From contig AP026546.1 in the NCBI GenBank assembly GCA_026075535.2, forward strand, positions 558,001 to 622,000: DNA of 64,000 nucleotides, in the 5' to 3' direction. Of this stretch, positions 45,850-57,115 are shown one piece after another. Every line of letters starts with the position of its first letter. Within the stretch, counting starts at the first letter, position 1. The position numbers and the translations under genes were made by a program. The stretch comes from Tricholoma matsutake (lineage: Eukaryota > Basidiomycota > Agaricomycetes > Agaricales > Tricholomataceae). The notes beneath the pieces were generated by a model. It saw nothing but the letters and a program-made list of their open reading frames with translations, was not told where the DNA came from and made no database searches.

Positions 45850-46273
45850 TCGGTCACCTTTATGTTTAGTCATTGCAAGCTGTTTCTGAGCCATTGTCAT
45901 GCCAGTGGTGGCCATCCTGAGCCACCAGGCTCAGAATTAGTTTCTAAATGGTTGCAATGCTGTTACACACTGAATTGCAATTGGCAACAGTTGATTCAAG
46001 TTTGGCAATGACCTACGTACCTTCACTATCTTTCTGATGACAGGCTCCATGACACTTGAGTCGGAGAGTCAAAACACGACTCCAAAAGGGCCGTGTTTAA
46101 CGATATTTCAGGCTCCCCAGGTTACTGATTCTCCTCACCTTCCTTCTCCACTTCCTTTCATTACTTCTGCTTTCTATCATTGTGCTGGGCCACTCGATGT
46201 CTAATGAAGATGATCTTATATTAGGGCATCATTCTCGGGAAAATGCCCTTCACCTTGGGCCAAGGAAGAAACC
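45850..46273. other. no gene seen
   Basis: No frame or repeat recognised. Might contain 5' exons of the following DUF6698-like gene. Confidence 0.3.
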
Positions 46274-47611
46274 ATGAGCTTGCATACAATTGCATATATA
46301 TATGATCAATACCCTAACTTGAAGCATTGTAGTATGCTGACAGATCCACTGGTTCATCATGGCCACTTTGGTCGAACCATACATGTGTTGTGCTGCATCC
46401 ATACCCTCCTCACAAATGGCATTCTGCGTGAAGTCGAACTGGCAGATAGACTGGATGAATCATTTACTGCTGAGTGATTAACCATATGTTATGTTCACTC
46501 ATGTTTGGTGCTAACAACCTCTCCAGGGAAAGAAGAGAGTATCGGGTATATCGATTGCTTCTCCAGATGGTACCAGGACTTGAAGAGCACCTCCTCAGTG
46601 GGTCTGAAGAAGAGATCCTTCATGTTGCTGATCTAGTTCGTCATCTCTCATCCATTACACTTACATCAGCAGTTCACTGTTAGTACCCATAGGTCCAAAA
46701 GGGTTCCTTGAATGCATGGGCTGATGATACAAAGAGTCTAAAGGGGGGTGATTATTGACTGGATCACACCGAAAGGAGGATCCTTACAACCACCACTTGC
46801 CCGTAATGTCAAAGCTGATCGGGGGTTTCACCATGAGTGGACAGGTGCCTTGATATGCCCAACTAACCTGAACTGGTCAGATACTGAGTAAGTCCAGCAA
46901 TCCTAGATACCATGTCGGTGCTTTGATTTATGTTAGGATCAAGGAAAAACTCAGGTCTGGAGAAATTACAGCCACTGGCGATGAATGGCCCTTGATCCTA
47001 TACCATGGTTTCTCTTATAATCCTGAAGATCCTTGGAATGGCTTGTTTCGCAGTTCTCTCCTTGTCACTGTGAGTATGTCATGTTACAAGTCTGATAACA
47101 ATTCAAACAACTTTTAGGCATATAAGCACATATTTACTTCACCTAGCTCTGTTGACAAGGAGGTGGTCTGGAAATGCAAGAATCCACAGCATGACTAGCA
47201 TTACCCTTGCCCCTATCGCTTATATTGCAATGCAGGTGAATGCTTCACTGACTCTCCTTTCACACTAAATGAAAAACAACAAGCAGGTTCAATTTGCCCT
47301 TTCTTCATCACCCATTTTCTCCTGTTCCGATTTTGCGACCGATTCTGAACAATTTTACAACTCTGTCCTTGATCTTTTCAAGGATGTAGATGAGCAGGAG
47401 GAAGTTAATGACCTCATTGAGTGGTGGAACAGGTAATTACTTTTGACTAGGGATACAAATGCTAACCCATTACTTTAGACAAATTTTCCCATCATATTCA
47501 TCCCAATGGAGGCCTGCTGCTACAGACAACGTCCTGGCCAGGATCAAGCAAAGGCGTCAAGCTTTGCATGATATCAGTGCTAATCCTCATAGTGCACATT
47601 CCCAGGCCTAG
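46274..47611 (+). pseudogene. DUF6698-like protein, copy 1
   Basis: Plus-strand exons: RLLLQMVPGLEEHLLSGSEE (about 46550-46620), ADDTKSL, then IIDWITPKGGSLQPPLARNV and KADRGFHHEWTG (about 46755-46850), RIKEKLRSGEITATGDEWPL, YNPEDPWNGLFRSSLLVT. Intron 47070-47117, then AYKHIFTSPSSVDKE, SGNARIHSMTSITLAPIAYI, intron 47236-47286, VQFALSSSPIFSC, LDLFKDVDEQEEVNDLIEWW, intron 47433-47478, QIFPSYSSQWRP and ARIKQRR to a TAG at 47609-47611. This matches a domain of agaric proteins that I recall as DUF6698; its function is unknown. The three introns are canonical, but frameshifts near 46738 and 47165 and missing residues after SSVDKE show decay. The N-terminal frame 46274-46477 is only tentatively part of it. 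Confidence 0.75.
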
Positions 47612-47792
47612 ACTGATTCATTCCCATCATTTGCACCATCATTGCGTTTATTTCTTGCTTGTACCATCTGTCACCTCATGTATCAGCTGTCATCTTGTAT
47701 ATTGGAGTACATACATTGAAATGAAAAACATTGTTGTACATCTTAACCCTAGTGTGCCTATGATAAGACTAGCATAATAATGGGAGAAATGC

Positions 47793-48062
47793 AAAAGAGG
47801 CCCAAGTCTGAAGAGGAAGTTGAACCACCCAAATAAAGACTTGCCTGAAAATGTGCAACAAGCATGGGATGCTCAGCAACATCATGAATTGGCCCAAGAC
47901 TGCAGCCAATGGAGGATAGTAGAAGCAATCCATGAGTCACCCACCTGGTTCCTAACAACGGAGCACTGGTTTGAAGGAGTGATGCATATGCCAGTTCCGA
48001 ACCGAACACAAATTCTGATCAGGATGGTCACTCTCCCTAGCCCCAAAGGCCAAAGGACATAG
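47793..48062 (+). CDS. small unrecognised ORF
   Basis: Plus frame with protein-like composition (QAWDAQQHHELAQDCSQWRI, VEAIHESPTWFLTTEHWFEG). No family recognised and no supporting homologue in the window. Could be chance. Confidence 0.2.
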   Translation, partial: KRGPSLKRKLNHPNKDLPENVQQAWDAQQHHELAQDCSQWRIVEAIHESPTWFLTTEHWFEGVMHMPVPNRTQILIRMVTLPSPKGQRT

Positions 48063-48497
48063 GCAGTTGTCAAATTACCCCAACACAATGACACATCCGA
48101 GCCGGTGTGCCTGTTGTGGGTGGTTCATGTAGGGAGAGCAATACCCACATGGCTTACAGATTTAGTAAAAGTCAAAATTCAGCGATAATCAATTGAGATC
48201 GCAACAATGAAGACCCTCACCTATTCTCCAAGGCCAATATTGATAGGTCAACCTCCCCCAACAATGAGTGGTCTGAAAATGAAAGCAACTCGCACAGCAT
48301 CCAAAGCCAGGAAATGCCAATTGACATGGCAACTGAGGTGGCGATCACCAGGTCCTAAGGTCTATATCTCTGCTGAGGTCTATGACCAGTAGGAGTCAAT
48401 GAGGATGGTAACAAGACTACTGTCGCCTCAACCCCAAGGCAGACATTGGTGGGCTACCATACTAAAGTAGTTGGTTCGTAATTGTTGCATGGATTGC

Positions 48498-48775
48498 GTA
48501 GTGACCCGGTGAGTCCCAGATTGCGTATGTGTCAAATACTATGATCTATCACCAATGTTACCAAATACCTAGCATTATATAGTGTGATGGACTTTACCGT
48601 CTTTCCCAGTTCATTGTCATTGTGTAGTGACCAGGTGAGTCCGGGACTGCGCACCTGCCGAATATCACCAATGTTACTGAGCATAATCTAGCTTTATAGC
48701 TCATGATGCTCCTGGCCCATTGATCTAACACTGCCTAGCATTATACTGTGATGCACTTTACTAACTATGCTCCAT
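48498..48775 (+). repeat. diverged direct repeat, period about 125 bp
   Basis: gtagtgacccggtgagtcc (48498) and gtagtgaccaggtgagtcc (48623), each followed by atcaccaatgttac and cctagcattata...tgtgat. Two units only. Function unknown. Confidence 0.6.
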
Positions 48776-50270
48776 AAATACATTGCACAACCTCCCTAAG
48801 TTGGGGACATGTGGCTGGTTAGCCCAACAGAGCCTAGGTATATCTGAATTTATAAACTACCTCACAAGAATTGCAGCTATTATTAATTTTATACTACTTA
48901 TATAACATTATAATGCAAGTTCAGAGTGTCACTGAAAACCTGATGCTACAGAACAATAAGCACTATCGAGTCATGGTCGACAAACATGGTGGAATGTCAT
49001 GTGATCGTAATACGGCCACCACATGTTTACTTTCTCAAATGGTCATGTGACCCTGCATATACTTTGGTGTGTACTTATTCTTTTAGCGAGGAAATTCTGA
49101 GAGTCACAAAAGCACCCATATCTGCCCTCCTTGACAGACAACCAAAGGTTGCTCTTGAGAGATGGGATCCTCGGCTCTTCTCTGACTCTGAGTTTCTGCT
49201 GCATGACTTGTCCTCATCCCAAGTCCTGATGATCCAATGGTTTTCATTGCCAAGTCACTAAAAAAGGAGTCATAAGGCAAACACTCTCATATTCCGAAAC
49301 ATGCACAGTAGCGAGAATGAAATAACAGTGAAAATTGTGGTGAGAGACTTGAGTGGAGCTAGAGTCCAAATGTGATCAGGATGAAGCAAACCAGAAGGTT
49401 GCCATCCACAAGTCTCTGTACACAAGGCTTTGCAGGTTACCAGTTGGGTAAGAAGACCAACGACTGCCCACCAGAGCATAGCTCCACCATTGGTCGAACT
49501 TCCCAACAGAGCTATGCAGGATTAAGAGATAGGACAGTGAGATTACGTTATGAATAGGACATGAGAAGGAGTACGAGTACAGTAAATGTTATGTGGTGAC
49601 ATTGAAAGACAAATGAAAAGATTGGTGAGCTGTACCAATTTTTTTAGCAAAAAGCTGTTGTTGAGCCTCCCATGCACATGTAATAGCAATAGGAATAATA
49701 AGCTCTAGACGAGACCAGTAGAGTAAAAAAATAAGGAACTCCAACCTCCAAGCTTCATAATGACCTCTGGTGTGACACCAATGGAGAGAAGCTCGACAGA
49801 ACCACCAAGGTCCAATATGGTAGCTGTGCCCTAGGAGTCAGGACCACATTTAGATTGGCAGTGTTATAGACATCAGGAAAATGCGGTTACATTGACCATA
49901 CTTTATTACACTACATATATAAAAGCTGGTATGATATAAAATGTCCAACACATTCATAAGTCTTGCAGGTAGGCTGCTAATGAATTTTAAAGGACAGTAG
50001 CCTTTGCCAAATTCATCGAGGGTAGAATAATGCCATTTACTTTCATGAAGCACCAACCAGACATAGTTTGAAGAAAGGATCATGAATGCAATTGAGCCAA
50101 CCTAGGTAATGTTCATGAGCAACAGATGAAATCTGCAAATGTACAATAGCTGCATGAAATCTGAATTGTGATCAAGATATCTAAGAGATGGCCAGCTTTC
50201 TGTTTGTTACCATGCCTAGAAGAACCCCACCTGAGGCCATCACCCAGTATAATTGGACCAACTGCAAAGA
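48776..50270. other. no recognised gene
   Basis: A plus frame at 48986-49261 ends in SEEILRVTKAPISALLDRQ but is unrecognised. No repeat found. Confidence 0.3.
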
Positions 50271-50274
50271 TCTT

Positions 50275-50745
50275 GAAGCCATTGATGACTTGTTGCAAAT
50301 GGAGGAACTCGGGTGGATTGGATGTAGTGCAGATGTTGTGCAGACACAGAAGAAGATGACTTGTGCTTCATGTGCCAAAGAATTGTAACAAAATTGAAGT
50401 GGTAGAAATCCTGTCATGAGATGGAAGAACTCAAGCCATTGACTGTAGCAGAGTTATTTTGGAGCTTACACACAGCATCAGACATATCAGAAAGCATACC
50501 ATGTTTCACAAGCAGAAAAGCCATTGACAACTTGTCACAAATGGAGGAACTCAGGTGGATTGGATGTAGTGTGGATGACATCCAGACACAGAAGAAAATG
50601 ACTTGTGCTTCACATGTGGAAGAATTGTAACAACATTGAACCCTATCATGAGATGGAAGAAATCAGGTCATTGACTGTAACAGAATTATTTCAGGGCTTA
50701 CGAGACATATCAGAAAACATACCATATCCCATAAGCCAGAAGAAT
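50275..50745 (+). repeat. tandem duplication, period about 230-243 bp
   Basis: ccattgatgacttgttgcaa (about 50279) recurs as ccattgacaacttgtcacaa (about 50521); catgagatggaagaactcaa (50416) recurs as catgagatggaagaaatcag (50648). Two units. The short frames inside are copies of each other and are not taken as genes. Confidence 0.7.
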
Positions 50746-51138
50746 TATTCATCTCAACAATGTTGAAAGGCCATGGCAGATCTGGAGATGTGAGCATGGT
50801 TTTGTAGAATAGACAAAGATGGAAGGACCCCAGGTCAGGTCAGTCATATAAGAATTGTGAGGCTTGTGAACAATGCCTATATCTAAGCAGAAGAATAGCA
50901 AGTTGCACTTTTATTGAGTTCCTGGATGACCTGGATATGTGGTATACAGACAGAGATATCCTGTGAAGTATTGGAGACACTGTCTCTGGCAGAAGAACTA
51001 TAACACAGGCAGATGACACTGGGAAAGTAACAACACTTGCTCATGATGCAAAGGGAGAAAAGGGAGCAAATTTATGATGGGAAATATTATCTCATTGGCA
51101 TACATGTCTAAAACATCGGATAACTATAACTCATGGTT
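50746..51138. other. no gene seen
   Basis: Continues the composition of the preceding duplication without clear repeats. May include 3' flank of the DUF6698-like copy 2. Confidence 0.3.
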
Positions 51139-52240
51139 TCATGCCTTAAGTGCAGCCCTTTTCTCCTTTAGTTTTGCTAATGCGCTATTTTTGGTGACAG
51201 GACGTTGAGCAGAAGAGTAGGTGGGAAATATCTGGCTAGGTGACAGTGAGAAAAAGTTAGAGCTTGATTGGCTGGCAACTCACCAGTTCCACCAGATTAG
51301 CAAAGCGTCCACCTCATTGTTCTCATCTGCATCCTCAAGAAATTGAAGGATGCTGTTGTAAAAGCACTCAGAATCCGTGATCGTATCAGACTGAGTAAAC
51401 ATCATGGAAGATGATAGTGCAAATCTGACCTGTGAGAGCTCTAATCACAATGAGAAGCTGATGAAGACAGTGCAGCGCCATACCTGAGTTGCAATGTAAG
51501 CGATTGATGCCATAGTGACCTGGGTCATTCTGTGTATATGGGCATTTCCAGAGTGCGTGGCCTTGGGTTCCTTTTCAACTGAACTCAGCAATGTGAATAT
51601 GTATTTATAGGCCTTCAGGAAGGTAAAAATTAGTAGGTTGCACACTTAGGGCTCGAGAACTCACTGAGACCAAGATGGCGCTTCACAGGAGCCCATCCCA
51701 AGGATCCTCTGGGTCATACTTATGCTCCTTGTATAAGAGGATTGGCCATTGATCACTGGGCACCATGATATCACTGCTATGCAGCTGTGTCTTGACCCTG
51801 ACCCAAGTGCGCTAGATGTCAACTGTGCAGCAGGCGAGAAACTATTTAATCTTCATCAGACCAGTCAAACTCCACCGGGCACAATAGTTGGCCAGTCTTG
51901 TCATGATTAAACCCGTGACTTGACTTGACATTATGAGGAATAGGGGGAGTAAGTGAATCTCCCCGAGGGATGATCCAGTCAAGAACAGCACTTTTCAGGC
52001 CTTTAGTATCATCTGATCATGCACTTGATGCACCTTTCTGCAGCTTCAGGTTGTTTTTCTTCATTAGCGCAGCACAGCCTATCAGAAGTTTGTTACAGAC
52101 CAGATCTGTGATCATTCACGTTTCTTCATCCAAGCTGTTAACTAAACGCTCCTCTAAACCTGGAACCATGTTTAGAAGGGTCCTGTAGATGTGATACTCC
52201 AGCCTTTGTCTGGTGGGAATCATCAGTGGGGATATGAGGC
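51139..52240 (-). pseudogene. DUF6698-like protein, copy 2
   Basis: Reading leftwards: YHIYRTLLNMVPGLEERLVN (about 52190), KGASSA then SDDTKGLKSAVLDWIIPRGD (about 52000), SLTPPIPHNVKSSHGFNHDK, LLCPVEFDWSDED, VPSDQWPILLYKEHKYDPED and PWDGLL (about 51700). Then SSVEKEPKATHSGNAHIHRM, ASIAYIATQV (51585-51480), SDTITDSECFYNSILQFLED, NEVDALLIWWN (about 51300) and RPVTKNSALAKLKEKRAALK to a TGA at 51141-51139. Blocks match copy 1 one to one. In-frame stops after SLDEET, SDED and GLL make it a pseudogene. It keeps the PKATHSGNA block that copy 1 lost. Confidence 0.75.
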
Positions 52241-52689
52241 TGGGAGAAGCACTTACTCTGTGGTAAAGGATTCTTCTGGGTCATCTGCGCATCCACCATC
52301 ATGCAGAAGCCCACTAGTAATTAATGCATGAATGTTACACAAGGCATGCACAGTGCGGCCAAAGTGACACCCATGGTGTATGAGAGGGTCGCTGATACAG
52401 CTAGTTATTCACAAGGAGTTTCGAGAACTTTAGTGAGATTAAAGATGGTAACAATGCTTATGGCCTTTTATGCAGTCCCAAATGAAGTGCATTGTCCTGC
52501 TGTTGATGATGAGGTTTGTTGGTTTTCATCATTGACAGGTATTATCAAGTGTCAAGCCGGTGAAGAGTGGCTAGGTCCCAGCCATAGCCTTTATATAGTC
52601 CAAGCTTCAGTCCAGAAGCTGACTAGTCAGGACTCCAAGTTGAGGGCCACAAGAGATCAGAGTGCTGAGTGCTGAGCTCTGGGAATGAT
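52241..52689. other. no recognised gene
   Basis: A 115-codon plus frame (52328-52675) is unrecognised and lies where the 5' end of DUF6698-like copy 2 would be. Confidence 0.3.
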
Positions 52690-52691
52690 TA

Positions 52692-52906
52692 CAGCTGATA
52701 TCATGTCAATGATAGGCCCCTGTTTTGTTGTTTGTTTGGTTCTACATATCAGTGATGAACTCCGTGCCGAGCCCCTATGAAGCAAGATACAGGTGCAACT
52801 TTGCCATGTACTCAGCTCATCGGCATGTAGAGTTCCATCACTGATATAACCAAACAACAACTAAATAGAGGCCATTGTGAAGGGCCCATCAACATGATAT
52901 CAGCTG
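52692..52906. mobile_element. Tc1/mariner-like MITE (215 bp, TA target)
   Basis: Terminal inverted repeats CAGCTGATATCATG and CATGATATCAGCTG, extended over about 70-75 bp (tgtttggttctacatatcag against ctgatataaccaaacaaca). Flanked on both sides by TA (52690-52691 and 52907-52908), the target of Tc1/mariner elements. No coding capacity. Confidence 0.8.
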
Positions 52907-53049
52907 TACCATAGTGACAGCCTGGTCAAAAAGCAGAATTGAGTGACATATGTCATGCCAGTATACTGTCAATTTTATCCATTTCCATTTTACTATGTAA
53001 GCACTATTACTATGTTGCAGCCCCCACCTATCACTGGGTGCAGGGCAAG

Positions 53050-53690
53050 ATATTCCTAGTGAAGTACTGTATCAGTATATTGAAAGTATTCCTAATTCTG
53101 TCACAATACTGAACAAGAAGTATTTTGATAGAACATTAAGTAATTACTAAGATATTATTACATCAGTATCAAGTCAGTATTGAGCAAAATTAGAAAGATA
53201 TTGTAAAAATGCATTCAAGATACTCCCACCTGGTTGTCAAGATACCAGTAAGATATTAAAGAAATATTGAATATCAGATATACTATACTGTTCACATATT
53301 TCTGTGGGCATATTCAAGCAATACTAATCTGTCATGTTATTGTCACATTACTGGCTCAAATAAAGCAAAATATTTTCACTGGATGGCTAGAAATGTATAC
53401 TGTAAATATTTTGATGTATTATAAGTTAAATGAATGCCACCTCAAGATACTTCAATGATGCTATTAAAATATAAGACACAGGATAGTTACAGTATTTTCT
53501 ACACTGGCTGCACAGCAAGATACTTCTGGGGAGGTATCATGTCAAATACTGTCATCATGCTCACAAAGAGATATTTTGCCAGTATTCAAACCAATCTAAG
53601 ATACTACTTGAGTACCTTTAGTACTGTCAAAATATGATATGATACTCAAATGATACTGTCAAAATACTTCTGGCAACATCTGTGGACAAT
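53050..53690. repeat. AGTATT/GATACT-rich degenerate repeat, part 1
   Basis: Dense irregular recurrences of agtatt, gatatt, gatact and aatact without a fixed period. The same texture resumes at 54578-54840 after the hAT-like element, so the element inserted into it. Confidence 0.6.
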
Positions 53691-53698
53691 ATTAGGAA

Positions 53699-54569
53699 TA
53701 GTGTTTGAAAGTCTGGTGCATAGGACCGAAAAAAGACCATAGACCCAACCGAACCAGACTGATGGCAACCGGACTTTCGGTTGCGGTTGCCACACAATTG
53801 TCACACATGCGGTTGTGGTCCGTCAACAAAAAAATATATTAATAGACCGTGTATAAACCAGTTTACAACCGGTCTTTGACCGGTCTTTGGTTGCAGCAGG
53901 CTCACAAAGTATAGAAATATATACTCAAGGACTACATATGTACTACAGTTCTTCTAGACATAACACACATGTATGTGGTACAAAATAAAAAGAACTCAAA
54001 TACCATAACAAATAGAAAACAAACATAGCTTGGTGGCATGTAAGCATGTCGACATCTGCGCTTCATTTGCTAATGTTTCATTAGCAAAAACGGCATGTTT
54101 TTCCTTGCCTTGCAAGGATGGCTACCACTCAAGAGGTTCCATATTGTTGAAACCCTGCACTGCTCCTCGTTACATGTACCTTTTCTGGGTTATCGAGTAT
54201 GTTTTTTATTTCAGTCTAATGCCGTCCGCTTTCACCTAACATAATAGATTTTTCTCTATCTGTTAGAACTTCTACTTGTTACCTGCCTCTTATGCAGGAC
54301 ATTAGATTAGTTTTATTGACATAGTATACATGTTTTGTATTGAAAGACCGGTCTGGAACTGGCTTGGACCGGTTCTGAACCGGTTCTGAACCAGCCCTGT
54401 GAGAAACCAGTCATGACTGGTTGTTAGACCGAAACTGAACCAGTATAGACCGGTTCTTGTAAGTCCGGTCTTTGGTTGTAGCTTACTTGAGTTTATATAG
54501 ACCGGTTGCGGGTCCGGTTCACATGAAAAGTGTCAAAAAAACCAGACCGGACCGGACTTTCAAACACTA
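53699..54569. mobile_element. hAT-like non-autonomous element 1 (871 bp)
   Basis: Ends TAGTGTTTGAAAGTC and GACTTTCAAACACTA are perfect inverted repeats of 15 bp, imperfect further inward. Flanked by an exact 8-bp target duplication attaggaa (53691-53698, 54570-54577), which fits the nTnnnnAn preference of hAT transposases. The interior has many ACCGG and CCGGT motifs (accggttctgaaccggttct near 54370), probably subterminal binding sites. No transposase frame. Confidence 0.9.
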
Positions 54570-54577
54570 ATTAGGAA

Positions 54578-54840
54578 TACTGTCAGGGTACTTGCACAGT
54601 ACTTCTCCAGCAGTATTGTGCCTTGCACCCAGTGTATTGTATCTCTACAGCAGTAAGGTGAAAGTATGATGAAGGTAAGATTTTTCAGTTATGATTCATA
54701 CTGATATGATATTTAAAAAGAAGTATTTAAAAAATATCTAGCACATAAATATCAGTTACTATCAAGATACTGTGGAAAGCATACTTGGGAAGTATCAGAG
54801 ATCATATGCAACATATAGTAATCATACTGCTAAGGCAATA
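54578..54840. repeat. AGTATT/GATACT-rich degenerate repeat, part 2
   Basis: Continuation of the tract left of the hAT-like element, with agtattgtgcc, agtaaggtg, gatatgat and agtatc variants. Confidence 0.5.
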
Positions 54841-55036
54841 TCACAACATCATCCTTGTAGCCTAGTTTTCTGCATGTGCATTGCTCTGCAACTTGATGGT
54901 GTGGGAAACTCAGATTGTATTGTCGGCATATACTACTTGGAGTGAGAGTGAGTTGGAGAAGCATAGATAGAGTAACAGAATAAAAAATAGCAAAGGACTC
55001 AGAGTTGACAGCTGATTGGGAGCTTAAACCTTTCAG

Positions 55037-56335
55037 ATTCCATATTGTGCATTCCAGATTCTGCATTTCAGATTCCCCATAGTGCATTTCAGATTCTGCA
55101 TTGTGCATTGCATATTTCAGATTCCACATTGCTCATTTCAAATTCTGCATTGCACATTTCAGATTCTGCATTTGAAATGTGCAATGCAGCATGTGAAATG
55201 TGCAATGTGGAATTTGAAATGCACAATGCACAATCTGAAATGTGCACTGAAATCTGAAATGGGCAATGCAGAATGTAAAATGGGCAATGCAGAATGTAAA
55301 ATGGGCAATGCAGAATGTAAAATGGGCAATGTGGAATCTGAAATGTGCAATGTGCAATGTGCAATGCAGAATTTGAAATGCGCAATCTGGAGTCTGAAAT
55401 TCACAATGTGAAACCTGAAATGCGCAATGTGCAATGTGCAATGCAGAATTTGAAATGTGCAATGCAGAATCTGAAATGCACAATGCAGAATCTGAAATGC
55501 AGAATGTGGAATCTAAAATGTGCAATGCACAATCTGAAATGTGCAATGCAGAATTTGAAATGCCCAATATGGAATCTGAAATGTGCAATGCCAAATCTGA
55601 AATGCACAATGTGGAATCTGAAATATGCAATGCAGAATCCGAAATGTGGAATCTGCAATGTGCAATGCCGAATTTGAAATGCACAATACTGATTTTGAAA
55701 TGTGCAATGCCATATCCAAAATGTGCAATGTGGAATCTGAAATATGCAATGTGGAATCTGAAATACCGAATGCAGAATTTGAAATGTGCAATGGAGAATG
55801 TGAAATGCACAATACTGAATCTGAAATGCAGAATTTGAAATGTGCAATGCAGAATCTGAAATGTGGAATGTGGAATCTGAAATATGCAATGCACAAAGCA
55901 TAATCTGAAATGCAGAATTTGAAATGTGCAATGCCAAATCTGAAATGCACAATGTGGAATCTGAAATATGCAATGTGCAATGCAGAATCTGAAATGTGCA
56001 ATGCAGAAGCTGAAATGTGCAATGCAGAATTTGAAATGCACAATGCAGAATTTGAAATACGCAATGCAGAATCTGAAATGTGCAATGCAGAATCTGAAAC
56101 GCACAATGTGGAATCTCAAATATGCAATGAGCAATGTGGAATCTGAAATGCAGAATTTGAAATGTGCAATGCAGAATTTGAAATGCAAGATGCACAATCT
56201 GAAATGTGCACTGTGGAATCTGAAATGGGCAATGCAGAATGTAAAATGCAGAATGTGGAATCTGAAATGTGCAATGTGCAATGTGCAATACAGAATTTGA
56301 AATGCGCAATGCAAAGTCTGAAATGCACAATCTTC
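55037..56335. repeat. 21-bp satellite with internal inversion
   Basis: Unit about AATCTGAAATGTGCAATGCAG, roughly 60 copies with variants (gaatttgaaatg, gaatgtaaaatgggc). The first 130 bp (55037-55166) are in the opposite orientation (gcatttcagattctgcattg), so two arrays meet head to head near 55168. Because the period is a multiple of three and the unit lacks stops in most frames, long frames open on both strands; these are not genes. Confidence 0.95.
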
Positions 56336-56559
56336 AGCTTGAACATGAACAAACAAGGCAGCAAAAAAGTGTTGACAGGAGGTATATATATAGTTTGTCT
56401 GAACCTCCTGCCTGCAATACAATATAACATGGAGAACATGTTCCTGGTCAGAATAATACCTGGACCCCACCAGCCATCTCTATACCAGATCAACTACATT
56501 GTTTGACTACTTGTAGACAACCTTATCATCCTTTAGCATGATGGAATATGTCTTACAGC

Positions 56560-57115
56560 AACCCATATGGGCTATTGGTCAGAGTTGCAATTGGACTGCT
56601 TGTTTGCAATTTCCTGCCACCCATCAAATGAGTGGCTTTGTTCACCATAAATCCCACAATTTTTGCTCATGCTGTCTCCTCCAATTCAAGGAAATTGAGA
56701 ATTTCAACTACACATTGTGGAAATCCCGCTCTTGCCAAAAACATAGAGATTTAGCGGAGAAATGGAGAGATGCTGATTCAGAACAAGAACAAGAGGCACT
56801 ATTTGATGCCACTGGAGTGCAATGGTCAGAGCTGCATCTGCCATATTGGGATCCCACCAAATTTCTGGTAATCGACTCCATGCATACATTCTTCCTTCGA
56901 CTTCTCCAGTGTCACTGTCAGGATTTTGCATGGAATTTGAAGATGGTGAAGGTGCCAACTTTGTTGTCTCTTCAAGCCTACCGAACTGCCATCAGCCTTG
57001 GATCCTCTCATGTCTGCTTATGAGAAGCGCAATCCATGCAGATATTTGTGGCACTCTTCTACATGGCACCCTTGCATTCGATATGGAATTTTGCAAGAAA
57101 CTAAAAGAATGATAC
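56560..57115 (+). pseudogene. Tnp2-like (CACTA/EnSpm) transposase fragment
   Basis: Plus frame with GFVHHKSHNFCSCCLLQFKE, YTLWKSRSCQKHRDLAEKWR, ATGVQWSELHLPYWDPTKFL and VIDSMHTFFLRLLQCHC. This is the block of basidiomycete Tnp2 transposases with G-V-x-W-S-E-L then LPYW and the D-x-MH motif. A second frame continues with EFEDGEGANF. Family proteins have about 1,000 residues; only some 170 remain, with a frame break near 56940. Confidence 0.8.

Noticed and set aside
52328..52675. 115-codon plus-strand frame
   Set aside because: No similarity recognised and it lies opposite the expected 5' part of DUF6698-like copy 2.
55133..56470. 445-codon minus-strand open frame (and several plus frames over 75 codons)
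   Set aside because: It lies inside the 21-bp satellite, where the period keeps all frames open; the protein is a monotonous Cys/His/Phe/Ile repeat and equivalents open on both strands.
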